DNA of 64,000 bases from Blautia glucerasea (GTDB lineage: Bacteria > Bacillota > Clostridia > Lachnospirales > Lachnospiraceae). Position numbers and translations under genes: made by a program. Below are positions 44,896-53,374 of this stretch, piece by piece. The DNA lies in contig NZ_JAAITU010000013.1 of assembly GCF_013304385.1 (NCBI RefSeq), forward strand, positions 22,120 through 86,119. The letters are read 5' to 3'. Position 1 is the stretch's first letter, and every line of letters begins with the position of its first letter. The notes under the pieces are model-generated. The model was given only the letters and a program-made list of their open reading frames with translations, did not search any database and was not told the DNA's origin.

Positions 44896-45720
44896 TTAGA
44901 AGATCACATCCCGCAGGTCTTCCGGCACGTGGGAGCTGTGGAAGTCTTCGTCTAATGTGTCAATGATAGCCATATCTTCATCTTCAATGGTAAAATCAAA
45001 AATATTGCCATTGGAAGCAATCCGATCCGGATGAACAGACTTGGGAATCACGCTGATGCCTTTCTGGATGGCCCACCGAAGACCGATCTGCGCTGGGGTA
45101 CGGGCATATTTAGTGGCAAGAACACACATCACATCATTGTCAAAATAAGCTCCTCTGGCCAGCGGGGCATAGGCCTGTACCTGTATGCCTTCGGATTCGC
45201 AGTATTCGATCAGCTCCCTGGGATAACATAATGGATGGCATTCGATCTGATTCACTGCCGGGATGATGCCGGAAACCTTCTTAAGCTCTTCCAGATGGTG
45301 GATCTGGAAATTGCTTACTCCAATAGAAAGGGCACGTCCGGAATCCAGGATCTTCTCCAAAGCCTGCCAGGTGCCAAGATAGCAGCCGGGTACCGGCCAG
45401 TGGATCAGATAAAGATCCACATAATCCAGCTTCAGCCGTTCCAGGCTTCTGTAAAAGGCACCGTCAATATCACCTAGGCGCTGGGCAGTATTCCAGACTT
45501 TGCTGGTGATAAAAAGGTCTTTTCTTGGGATGCCGCATTTGGCAATGGCCTTGCCAACACTTTCTTCATTCTTGTATACAGAAGCAGTATCGATCAGCCG
45601 GTAGCCTGCCTTTACGGCAGCATTAATGGCAGTTTCTGCTTCTGAATCTTCTGTTTTATAAACACCAAGCCCAAGAAGGGGCATTTCTCTGTCGTTGTTA
45701 AGAAAAACAGTTGTTCTCAA
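44896..45720 (-). CDS. Aldo/keto reductase
   Basis: NAD(P)H-dependent reductase of small aldehydes or ketones; substrate unknown. The AKR tetrad is visible: Asp and Tyr in DTASVYKNEE, Lys in ITSKVW and His in YLIHWPVPG; the cofactor end has SVIPKSVHPDRI. The coding frame extends to a TTG at 45729, but the GAGGAGG site ends one base before it, so TTG 45720, 10 bases from the site, is preferred (274 residues). Single gene, convergent with gpsA. Confidence 0.88.
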   Translation of the reverse strand: MRTTVFLNNDREMPLLGLGVYKTEDSEAETAINAAVKAGYRLIDTASVYKNEESVGKAIAKCGIPRKDLFITSKVWNTAQRLGDIDGAFYRSLERLKLDYVDLYLIHWPVPGCYLGTWQALEKILDSGRALSIGVSNFQIHHLEELKKVSGIIPAVNQIECHPLCYPRELIEYCESEGIQVQAYAPLARGAYFDNDVMCVLATKYARTPAQIGLRWAIQKGISVIPKSVHPDRIASNGNIFDFTIEDEDMAIIDTLDEDFHSSHVPEDLRDVIF

Positions 45721-45865
45721 ATCAATCAATCCTCCTCAATACATGTGCGGAAGCTGCACTAAATTCATGTCCTAGTATAACATAGAAATGTGAAAGAGTT
45801 AACTCAATTCTATTAAAAAACTACTACAGTCAAATATAGTTGAAAGAAAAAAATGTATTTTTTGG

Positions 45866-45893
45866 TTGATTTTATTCTTTTATTATGTATAAT
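45866..45893 (+). promoter_or_regulatory. pckA promoter
   Basis: TTGATT at 45866-45871, 16-bp spacer, TATAAT at 45888-45893, leaving a leader of about 105 bases. The rest of the 45721-46004 gap is AT-rich with no further feature seen. Confidence 0.65.
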
Positions 45894-46004
45894 AATAACC
45901 AAAGAAGGAACAAGGTACTTCTTTGCAATGATATCGTTAAAAAGATATCATATACCTGCGCAACAGGTAAATAAACAATATTTGAAGAAAGAGGTAAATG
46001 TAAG

Positions 46005-47609
46005 ATGGCTGGAATCGATTTAACAAAATACGGCATTACAGGAACTACTGAGATTGTGTACAACCCTTCTTATGAGATGTTGTTTGAAGAGGAAACAAAG
46101 CCGGAACTTGAAGGCTTTGAAAAAGGTCAGGTCAGCGAGCTTGGGGCAGTGGACGTAATGACCGGTATTTATACAGGACGTTCTCCTAAAGATAAGTATA
46201 TCGTTATGGATGAGAATTCCAAGGACACTGTATGGTGGACATCCGACGAGTATAAGAATGATAACCATCCTGCAACACAGGAAGCATGGCAGGCAGTTAA
46301 AGAGATCGCTAAGAAGGAGCTTTCCAATAAGAAACTGTATGTTGTAGATGCATTCTGCGGCGCAAACAAAGACACACGTATGGCTATCCGTTTTATCGTT
46401 GAGGTTGCTTGGCAGGCTCACTTTGTAACAAATATGTTCATTCAGCCAACAGAAGAAGAACTGAAAGATTTCGAGCCTGATTTTGTTGTTTACAATGCTT
46501 CCAAGGCAAAGGTTGAGAACTTTAAAGAGCTGGGTCTTAACTCTGAGACAGCTGTTATGTTCAACATCACAAGCCGTGAGCAGGTAATCGTTAATACATG
46601 GTACGGCGGAGAGATGAAGAAAGGTATGTTCTCCATGATGAACTATTATCTGCCGCTGAAGGGCATTGCTTCCATGCACTGCTCCGCAAACACAGATATG
46701 GACGGTGAGAATACAGCTATCTTCTTCGGACTTTCCGGAACAGGTAAGACTACACTTTCCACAGATCCTAAGCGTCTTCTGATCGGTGATGATGAGCATG
46801 GCTGGGATGACAACGGAGTATTCAACTTCGAGGGTGGCTGCTATGCAAAGGTTATCAACCTTGACAAAGAGTCTGAGCCGGATATCTACAATGCGATCAA
46901 ACGTAACGCTCTTCTTGAGAACGTAACACTTGATAAAGATGGAAAGATTGATTTTGCTGATAAGAGCGTTACAGAGAATACCCGTGTATCTTATCCGATC
47001 AACCACATTAAGAATATTGTTCGCCCGATTTCTTCTGCACCGGCTGCTAAGAATGTGATCTTCCTTTCTGCTGATGCATTTGGTGTACTGCCGCCAGTAT
47101 CTGTTCTTACACCAGAGCAGACACAGTATTACTTCCTTTCCGGATTTACTGCTAAGCTTGCTGGTACAGAGCGTGGTATCACAGAGCCTACACCTACATT
47201 CTCCGCATGCTTCGGCCAGGCATTCCTGGAGCTGCATCCTACCAAATATGCAGAAGAGCTTGTTAAGAAGATGGAGAAGAGCGGCGCTAAAGCATACCTT
47301 GTTAACACAGGCTGGAACGGAACAGGTAAACGTATCTCTATTAAAGATACCCGTGGTATCATTGATGCGATCCTGAACGGTGACATCCTGAATGCGCCTA
47401 CTAAGAAGATCCCATACTTCAACTTTGAGGTTCCTACAGAGCTTCCGGGAGTTGATCCGGCTATCCTTGATCCAAGAGATACCTATGCAGATGCTTCTGA
47501 GTGGGAGACAAAGGCAAAAGATCTGGCTGACAGATTTGTTAAGAACTTTGCTAAATATGAAGGAAATGCAGCTGGTAAAGCACTTGTATCTGCAGGTCCT
47601 GAGAAATAA
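46005..47609 (+). CDS. pckA: Phosphoenolpyruvate carboxykinase (ATP)
   Basis: Interconverts oxaloacetate plus ATP and phosphoenolpyruvate plus CO2 plus ADP; in anaerobes it often runs toward oxaloacetate. The P-loop [37 protein letters not shown] and the early [10 protein letters not shown] are the family signatures, and 534 residues is normal. Codon use is that of a highly expressed gene. Own promoter and terminator; not part of the acs operon. Confidence 0.97.
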   Translation: MAGIDLTKYGITGTTEIVYNPSYEMLFEEETKPELEGFEKGQVSELGAVDVMTGIYTGRSPKDKYIVMDENSKDTVWWTSDEYKNDNHPATQEAWQAVKEIAKKELSNKKLYVVDAFCGANKDTRMAIRFIVEVAWQAHFVTNMFIQPTEEELKDFEPDFVVYNASKAKVENFKELGLNSETAVMFNITSREQVIVNTWYGGEMKKGMFSMMNYYLPLKGIASMHCSANTDMDGENTAIFFGLSGTGKTTLSTDPKRLLIGDDEHGWDDNGVFNFEGGCYAKVINLDKESEPDIYNAIKRNALLENVTLDKDGKIDFADKSVTENTRVSYPINHIKNIVRPISSAPAAKNVIFLSADAFGVLPPVSVLTPEQTQYYFLSGFTAKLAGTERGITEPTPTFSACFGQAFLELHPTKYAEELVKKMEKSGAKAYLVNTGWNGTGKRISIKDTRGIIDAILNGDILNAPTKKIPYFNFEVPTELPGVDPAILDPRDTYADASEWETKAKDLADRFVKNFAKYEGNAAGKALVSAGPEK

Positions 47610-47639
47610 TGTGATTTCTGAATTGACACAGAATTGATA

Positions 47640-47706
47640 AAGGCCTTCCTTCCTCTGGCTGTCCTGGATATTTATCCGGGATACCAGTGGGGGAAGGCTT
47701 TTTTAT
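47640..47706 (+). terminator. pckA terminator
   Basis: AAGGCCTTCCTTCC ... GGGGGAAGGCTTTTTT with an inner TCCTGGATA/TATCCGGGA-type stem. Confidence 0.8.
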
Positions 47707-47854
47707 GATGCTGCCGAATCATTCTTGAATATTTTTTTGAAAAAGATTGTTAAAAAGAAAACGAACACATCAGCAAGGTAAAGTGATTAAGTAAAAAAGA
47801 ATAGAAATGCACATTAAAAAATGCAATATTTGTTTAAAATTCAGTGAATATTCC
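47707..47854. other. AT-rich gap without a gene
   Basis: No gene, repeat or obvious structure is seen between the pckA terminator and the promoter at 47855. Confidence 0.5.
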
Positions 47855-47883
47855 TTGATAACGGGTTGAAAAGGTTGTATAAT
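47855..47883 (+). promoter_or_regulatory. Promoter at the head of the nickel/Wood-Ljungdahl cluster
   Basis: TTGATA at 47855-47860, 17-bp spacer, perfect TATAAT at 47878-47883. It may drive everything from 47951 onward, since no later promoter or terminator is obvious before acsE. Confidence 0.8.
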
Positions 47884-47950
47884 GATGATAATTGATAAAA
47901 TTATGTCATAAGTCTGCCCTTTTGTGGGGCAAAGAGAAAGGAGCATACAC

Positions 47951-48349
47951 ATGCACTTGATTAAAGACGAAAATGGCAATCTTGTACAGCATGGACATGA
48001 ACATACACATGAGCATACACATGCGGACGGAGTGAGCCATTCCCATACACATACACATGAGCACGGAGAAGAGCATGACCATACACACGGGGAGGGTCAG
48101 CAGTGCGGTGACCATTGTACATCCTGCCAGGGAGGCGACTGTAAGAATGAAACAGTAGCACTTCTTACTTATATGCTGCAGCATAATGAACACCATGCAG
48201 CAGAGCTGGATCAGATGGCAGACAATTTAGAGAAGATGGGCATGGCTGCAGCTGCAAAGACCATCCGCGAGGGAGTTTCTGATTTTCAGAAAGGGAATAT
48301 GCGTCTTGGACTTGCCCTTACTCTTGTAAAAGAAGAGATCAGCAAATAA
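47951..48349 (+). CDS. His-rich putative nickel-binding protein
   Basis: Probable metal store or chaperone. Of the 132 residues, the N-terminal part (14-55) contains 15 His, mostly alternating with Glu or Thr, followed by four Cys at 52, 56, 59 and 64. The C-terminal 65 residues are helical (ETVALLTYMLQHNEHHAAELDQ region) and may dimerise. The start at 47951 has AAAGGAG 8 bases upstream; an ATG at 47924 has no site. It is followed by a CooT-like gene and the CODH cluster. By composition it resembles the His-rich ends of CooJ, HypB or SlyD, without being homologous as far as I can see. Nickel specificity is inferred from context. Confidence 0.75.
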   Translation: MHLIKDENGNLVQHGHEHTHEHTHADGVSHSHTHTHEHGEEHDHTHGEGQQCGDHCTSCQGGDCKNETVALLTYMLQHNEHHAAELDQMADNLEKMGMAAAAKTIREGVSDFQKGNMRLGLALTLVKEEISK

Positions 48350-48431
48350 CAATTATGACAGTGGGTGCATAAGCACGGTTGTTGCAAAGCGGCTGTTTTT
48401 ACAGCTGTGAATATTAAGGAGGCGTTTGACT

Positions 48432-48614
48432 ATGTGTCTTGCAACCGTTTACAAACAGAGTGATGATTCAGTGATCTTCAAAAATGTAAGCCGTATTGAT
48501 GTAGATGGCGATAAGCTTGTTCTTCGTGATATCATGGGGGATGAGCGTATTGTAGAAGGCAGTATCCTTATGGTAGATCTTGCCAACAGTATTGTTAAGG
48601 TAAAATGTGATTAG
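48432..48614 (+). CDS. cooT: CooT-like nickel-binding protein
   Basis: CooT of Rhodospirillum is a small dimeric Ni(II)-binding protein used in CODH maturation; its ligand is Cys2. Here the protein is 60 residues and begins MCLATVY, with Cys2 at that position, then a beta-rich body (VDGDKLVLRDIMGDERIVEG). AAGGAGG lies 8 bases before ATG 48432; a TTG at 48426 would put residues ahead of Cys2 and is less likely. Its place between the His-rich gene and metF/acs genes supports a nickel role. Confidence 0.85.
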   Translation: MCLATVYKQSDDSVIFKNVSRIDVDGDKLVLRDIMGDERIVEGSILMVDLANSIVKVKCD

Positions 48615-48736
48615 CCAGTCATGGCTTCCGCATTCCTACAGGATCGCTGGGACGAATGCGAATCATAATAACAGGTAATAAGGGCTTTTTGGCCTTTAGT
48701 TATATAAAGCAAATAATATACGTGGAGGTATGTAAA

Positions 48737-49669
48737 ATGAAATTATCAGAAGCAATGAAAGAAAAGATGCTGCTGTCCTTCGAACTTTTCCCACCGAAGA
48801 CGGAAAAAGGAATGGCAAATCTTCCTGGAACGATTGAGCACCTGATGAAATATCATCCGGAGTACATTTCCTGTACATATGGTGCAGGCGGCGGAAATGT
48901 AGGCGCCAACAGAGAAGTGTGCCAGATGATCAAGAATGCAGGTACTATCCCTGTAACACATTTTACAGTTATTAAGAATACAAAAGACGGTATCAAAGCT
49001 CAGCTGGATCAGTATCTGGAAGAGGGCGTTGATCATATGCTTGCACTTCGTGGAGATATTCCACTTGGCGAGACTACTACCTGCGGTGATTTTGATTATG
49101 CAACAGACCTTGTTAAGTTTGTTCGTGACCAGTACGGCGATAAATTTGAGATCGCTGTAGCAGGATCTCCGGAAGGACACATTGCATGTCGCAGCCTTGA
49201 GAGTGACATTGCAGTCCTCAGACAGAAACAGGACAATGGTGCTGATTATATCATGACTCAGCTTTGCTGGGATATGGAGCAGTTCAAATACTGGCTGGAT
49301 GCTATCCGTAAAGCCGGTGTTACAATGCCTGTAGATGTTGGAGTAATGCCGATCCTTGATATGTCTGCTACCATTAATATGGCTCTTTCACGTAACGGCT
49401 GTGTAATGGATCGTGAGCTTTGCAGACTGATCTCCAGACATTGGCTGTTCCCGAATCCATTTGCAGCAAAAGATGCAGACGGCAAGCCATTTGATATGTT
49501 CTATGATGATAAGATCAAAGCATTCAAAGAAGAGGGTATTGAGTATACTATCAAACAGATCGATGAGTATCGTGCACTTGGTGTTGACGGTATCCATCTG
49601 TATGCACTTAACAAATGGAAAGATGTTTCTGAGATCATTGACAGATCCGGACTTCGCACACTTGTATAA
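48737..49669 (+). CDS. metF: Methylenetetrahydrofolate reductase
   Basis: Reduces methylene-THF to methyl-THF, the last step of the methyl branch. The TIM-barrel flavoprotein is recognisable by SFELFPPKTEKG at its N-terminus, YISCTYGAGGG and LALRGDIP. ATG 48737 has GGAGG 9 bases upstream and gives 310 residues; the frame extends upstream to 48656 without a site. No metV or rnfC2-like partner, as found next to metF in some acetogens, lies nearby. Confidence 0.94.
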   Translation: MKLSEAMKEKMLLSFELFPPKTEKGMANLPGTIEHLMKYHPEYISCTYGAGGGNVGANREVCQMIKNAGTIPVTHFTVIKNTKDGIKAQLDQYLEEGVDHMLALRGDIPLGETTTCGDFDYATDLVKFVRDQYGDKFEIAVAGSPEGHIACRSLESDIAVLRQKQDNGADYIMTQLCWDMEQFKYWLDAIRKAGVTMPVDVGVMPILDMSATINMALSRNGCVMDRELCRLISRHWLFPNPFAAKDADGKPFDMFYDDKIKAFKEEGIEYTIKQIDEYRALGVDGIHLYALNKWKDVSEIIDRSGLRTLV

Positions 49670-49710
49670 GATTGCAGCATTATGATAATTGACAGGAGGC
49701 ATTTAAAGTT

Positions 49711-50481
49711 ATGGCACATGTTATTGCAGTTGCAGGTAAAGGCGGCGTTGGAAAGACCACATTATGCGGAATGCTGATCCAGTATCTCTGCGAACAGGGC
49801 AAAGGTCCTGTGCTGGCAGTAGATGCAGATGCCAATTCCAATCTGAATGAGGTTCTTGGCGTAAAGGTGGAGACAACACTGGGCGATGTAAGGGAAGAGA
49901 TCGCACAGGCAGAACTGGCGAAGGTTAGCCCGATTCCAACCGGTATGTCCAAGGCTGACTATGCTGAAATGCGTTTTGAGGATGCACTTGTGGAGGATGA
50001 TGATTTTGACCTTCTGGTTATGGGCAGGACTCAGGGCAAAGGCTGCTATTGCTATGTAAATGGCCTCCTGCAGACACAGCTGGCAAAATACCAGAACAAT
50101 TATCCTTACTTTGTAGTAGATAATGAAGCTGGTATGGAACATATCAGCAGAGGCGTACTGCCCAGCATGCAGACGGCTATTCTGGTGAGCGACTGCTCCA
50201 GGAGGGGCATCCAGGCAGTAGGACGTATTGCAAAGCTGATCCAGGAGTGCAACATGCATCCTGATACAGTAGGACTGATCGTGAACCGTGCGCCACAGGG
50301 CAAGCTGAATGAGGGGATCCAGGAAGAGATCCGGAATCAGGGTCTTACACTTCTGGGAGTGGTTCCGCAGGATGAGTCTGTTTATGAGTTTGACTGTGAG
50401 GGACGTCCCACGGTAGAGCTTCCAGAGGATAATCCTGTAAAGAAAGCACTTCGTGAAATTGCCGGCAAATTAAATCTTTGA
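49711..50481 (+). CDS. cooC: CooC-type nickel-insertion ATPase, first copy
   Basis: ATPase that loads nickel into CODH and/or acetyl-CoA synthase. The deviant Walker A GKGGVGKTT is at 9-17, and a CxC nickel/zinc motif (Cys112, Cys114 in GKGCYCYV) lies before DNEAGMEHISRG. The 256 residues fit CooC/AcsF. AGGAGG precedes the ATG. A second, clearly different copy lies after acsA, so the two may serve the C-cluster and the A-cluster separately. Confidence 0.92.
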   Translation: MAHVIAVAGKGGVGKTTLCGMLIQYLCEQGKGPVLAVDADANSNLNEVLGVKVETTLGDVREEIAQAELAKVSPIPTGMSKADYAEMRFEDALVEDDDFDLLVMGRTQGKGCYCYVNGLLQTQLAKYQNNYPYFVVDNEAGMEHISRGVLPSMQTAILVSDCSRRGIQAVGRIAKLIQECNMHPDTVGLIVNRAPQGKLNEGIQEEIRNQGLTLLGVVPQDESVYEFDCEGRPTVELPEDNPVKKALREIAGKLNL

Positions 50482-50554
50482 TTTTTTTTAAATAAAATAT
50501 CCCATGGGTGGGGATGGGATGTCTGCCCTGGGATCATCTAATATACCCAAGAAG

Positions 50555-50598
50555 TACATCCATGGTTCTCTTTTGAAAATTGTTCATGCATGGATGTA
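50555..50598 (+). repeat. Perfect inverted repeat before acsA
   Basis: TACATCCATG at 50555-50564 and CATGGATGTA at 50589-50598, 24-base loop, 22 bases before the start codon. It could be an RNA hairpin that stabilises or regulates acsA mRNA, or a protein-binding site. Confidence 0.6.
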
Positions 50599-50619
50599 TG
50601 ATCATTAAGGAGGTTAATA

Positions 50620-52512
50620 ATGAGCGAATTTAAATTGACTACAGTGGAAGAGTTTGAAGCTGCCACAGCCCGTCTTCTTGAGACAGGGGCAAAGGTAGGC
50701 GCTGATGCATGGCAGATGCGTGTAAAGAATCAGACTCCTCACTGTAAATTTGGTGAGCAGGGTGTTTGCTGCCGTATCTGTTCCATGGGACCATGCCGTA
50801 TTACACCAAAGGCATCCAGAGGTATCTGCGGATGTGACGTACACGGTATCGTAGGAAGAAACTTCCTTCGTTTCGTAGCTGGCGGTGCTGCTACCCATTC
50901 TGATCACGGCCGTGAGATCTGTATCACACTGAGCCATGCAAAAGAGGGCGGCGATTATCAGGTAAAGGATCCTGAGAAGCTGATCCGTATTGCAAAAGAG
51001 TGGGGCGTTGAGACAGAGGGAAGAGATATTTACGATCTTGCTCACGAGATGTCTGAACTTGCTCAGGAAGAATATGGAAAGATCAAAGGATATTCCAGAT
51101 GGCTTAAAAGAGCTCCTCAGCATACACAGGATCTGTGGCATGCAGCAGGCATTGAGCCAAGAGCGATCGACCGTGAGGTTTCCTGTGCTCTTCATATGAC
51201 CCATATGGGTAACACCAGCAAGCCGGAGGCTCTGATCCGTCAGTCCCTTCGTAACGGACTTTCTGATGGATGGGGCGGTTCCATGTGCGGAACTGAGTTC
51301 TCTGACGTTCTGTTCGGAACACCAAAGCCAATTGACACAGAAGCAAATCTTGGTGTTATGGTTGAAGAGAATGTAAATATCGTTGTTCATGGTCATGATC
51401 CAAGCCTTTCTGAGATGATCTGTGAGTATGCAGACAGCAAGGAAATGATCGATTATGCAAAATCCATGGGCGCTAAGGGAATCACTGTATCCGGTGTATG
51501 CTGTACTTCCAATGAGGTTGCTATGCGCCGTGGTATTCCGATGGCAGGTAACTTCCTGCAGCAGGAGAACGTAGTGCTTACAGGTGCATGTGAGGCTATC
51601 GTTGTTGACGTTCAGTGTATCTTCCCGGCTCTTGGGCCTCTTTCCAAATGCTTCCATACCAAGTTCATCACAACTTCTCCGATCTGCCAGATGCCAGACT
51701 CTGATTTCATTGAGTTCCATTCTGACAACGCAGGAGAGACAGCTAAGAATATCGTAAAGCTTGCATGTGAGAACTTCAAGAACAGAAGACCGGAGCTTGT
51801 ACATATTCCTCAGCTGAAGCATAAAGCAACAGTTGGATATTCTGTAGAAGCTATCGTTAAGACACTTGACGGTGTTACCAACTCTCAGGTTGATGAGACT
51901 GGTACAACCAAACCTCTTATTGAGTGCATTACTTCTGGTGTTATCCGTGGAGCAGTTGCTATGGTTGGCTGCAACAACCCGAAAGTAAGACCGGACACAG
52001 CACATATTGAACTGATGAAGAAGCTGATCGCAAATGATATCGTGATCATCGCTTCCGGATGTTCCGCACAGGCTGCAGCCCGTGCAGGCCTTATGGACAA
52101 AGCTGCAAAGGATCTTTGCGGTGCAGGTCTGAAACGTGTTTGCGAGCTTGCAGATATCCCACCAGTATTACATATGGGCTCCTGTGTTGATATCAGCCGT
52201 ATGATGATCCTTGCAGCTGAGCTTGCAAAGGATTCCGGACTTAACATTTCCCAGCTTCCTGTTGTAGGATGTGCTCCGGAGTGGATGTCTGAGAAGGCTG
52301 TATCTATCGGTAACTATGTAGTAGCTACAGGTCTTGATACCTTCCTTGGTGTAGATCCTTATGTTTCCGGATCTACAGAGGTGGCAGAGCTTCTTACCAG
52401 CGGCGTTCGTGACTGGGTAGAGGCTGCTTATACCGTTGAAAAAGACATTGATAAATTAGGCGATCTGATGATCGAGAGAATCGAAGCAAAACGTGACGCT
52501 CTCGGAATCTGA
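50620..52512 (+). CDS. acsA: Carbon monoxide dehydrogenase catalytic subunit
   Basis: Reduces CO2 to CO at the Ni-Fe-S C-cluster and passes it to AcsB. The N-terminal cysteine set for the D and B clusters is at about 44-75 (FGEQGVCCRICSMGPCRI, GICGCDVHGIVGRNF), and C-cluster region motifs include VVHGHDPSLSEM, GVCCTSNEVAMRRG, CEAIVVDVQCIFP and ASGCSAQAAARAG. Length 630 is typical of the acetogen type. AAGGAGG precedes the ATG. It is flanked by two cooC genes and followed by acsB. Confidence 0.97.
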   Translation: MSEFKLTTVEEFEAATARLLETGAKVGADAWQMRVKNQTPHCKFGEQGVCCRICSMGPCRITPKASRGICGCDVHGIVGRNFLRFVAGGAATHSDHGREICITLSHAKEGGDYQVKDPEKLIRIAKEWGVETEGRDIYDLAHEMSELAQEEYGKIKGYSRWLKRAPQHTQDLWHAAGIEPRAIDREVSCALHMTHMGNTSKPEALIRQSLRNGLSDGWGGSMCGTEFSDVLFGTPKPIDTEANLGVMVEENVNIVVHGHDPSLSEMICEYADSKEMIDYAKSMGAKGITVSGVCCTSNEVAMRRGIPMAGNFLQQENVVLTGACEAIVVDVQCIFPALGPLSKCFHTKFITTSPICQMPDSDFIEFHSDNAGETAKNIVKLACENFKNRRPELVHIPQLKHKATVGYSVEAIVKTLDGVTNSQVDETGTTKPLIECITSGVIRGAVAMVGCNNPKVRPDTAHIELMKKLIANDIVIIASGCSAQAAARAGLMDKAAKDLCGAGLKRVCELADIPPVLHMGSCVDISRMMILAAELAKDSGLNISQLPVVGCAPEWMSEKAVSIGNYVVATGLDTFLGVDPYVSGSTEVAELLTSGVRDWVEAAYTVEKDIDKLGDLMIERIEAKRDALGI

Positions 52513-52536
52513 TAGCAGGAAAGGCGCGATTAACTT

Positions 52537-53304
52537 ATGAAGATAGCAGTAACCGGTAAAGGCGGAGTAGGAAAGACAACTTTTGCGGCAACACTTGCCA
52601 GATTATACGCAGATGAGGGGAAGAAGGTTCTTGCAGCGGATGTGGATCCGGATGCCAATCTTGGCCTTGCCCTTGGTTTTGATGAGGATACACTGGATTC
52701 CATTGTACCGATATCAAAGATGCGTAAGCTTGTGGAGGAACGTACAGGAGCAAACAGCCGGAATCAGTTCTATACATTGAATCCTAAAGTGGATGATATT
52801 CCGGATACCTACGGAAAGACCTGTAACGGAGTAAAACTGCTTGTCCTTGGTACTGTGGAGACAGGGGGAGGCGGATGTGTCTGCCCTGAGCATGTAATGC
52901 TTAAAAGGATCATCAGCAATCTTGTGGTTCACAGAGATGATGTGGTGATCATGGACATGGAAGCCGGCCTGGAGCATCTGGGCCGGGGTACCACAGAAAG
53001 CATGGATGAGTTTATCGTGGTGATCGAGCCGGGTGCAAGAAGCGTACAGACTTACAAGAATGTTAAGCGTCTTGCAAAAGATCTGGGTGTATCCCAGGTG
53101 AAAGTGGTGGCTAACAAAGTGAGAAACTCTGAGGATGAGGAGTTTATCCGCTCCAGGATCCCGGCAGAAGATCTCCTTGGGATGATCCATTACAATACTG
53201 AAGTAATGGACGCAGACCGCCAGGGGAAATCCCCCTATGATTTCAGCCAGTCTGTGACGGATGAGATCAGAAAGATCAAGAATAAAATAGATGGGACCAT
53301 CTGA
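52537..53304 (+). CDS. cooC: CooC-type nickel-insertion ATPase, second copy
   Basis: Second nickel-insertion ATPase. Walker A GKGGVGKTT at 7-15, CxC at Cys114 and Cys116 in GGGGCVCPEH, then VIMDMEAGLEHLGRGTTE. This is the more canonical CooC form. It lies 24 bases after acsA and 70 before acsB, so it is well placed to mature either enzyme. Its ribosome site (CAGGAAAGG) is weaker than its neighbours'. Length 255. Confidence 0.92.
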   Translation: MKIAVTGKGGVGKTTFAATLARLYADEGKKVLAADVDPDANLGLALGFDEDTLDSIVPISKMRKLVEERTGANSRNQFYTLNPKVDDIPDTYGKTCNGVKLLVLGTVETGGGGCVCPEHVMLKRIISNLVVHRDDVVIMDMEAGLEHLGRGTTESMDEFIVVIEPGARSVQTYKNVKRLAKDLGVSQVKVVANKVRNSEDEEFIRSRIPAEDLLGMIHYNTEVMDADRQGKSPYDFSQSVTDEIRKIKNKIDGTI

Positions 53305-53374
53305 TAACAGATGAGCGATCGGAGGGTTTCCTGTAAATAATGATTCAAGTCTGTAAATAATAGGAGGTATGACA

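Noticed and set aside
46020..47237. A 405-codon open frame on the minus strand opposite pckA
   Set aside because: Same reason: antisense shadow of a strongly biased coding sequence.
50614..52005. A 463-codon open frame on the minus strand opposite acsA
   Set aside because: It mirrors the codon pattern of a highly expressed gene, has no ribosome site or recognisable domain, and is rich in Cys, His and Ser as such shadows are.
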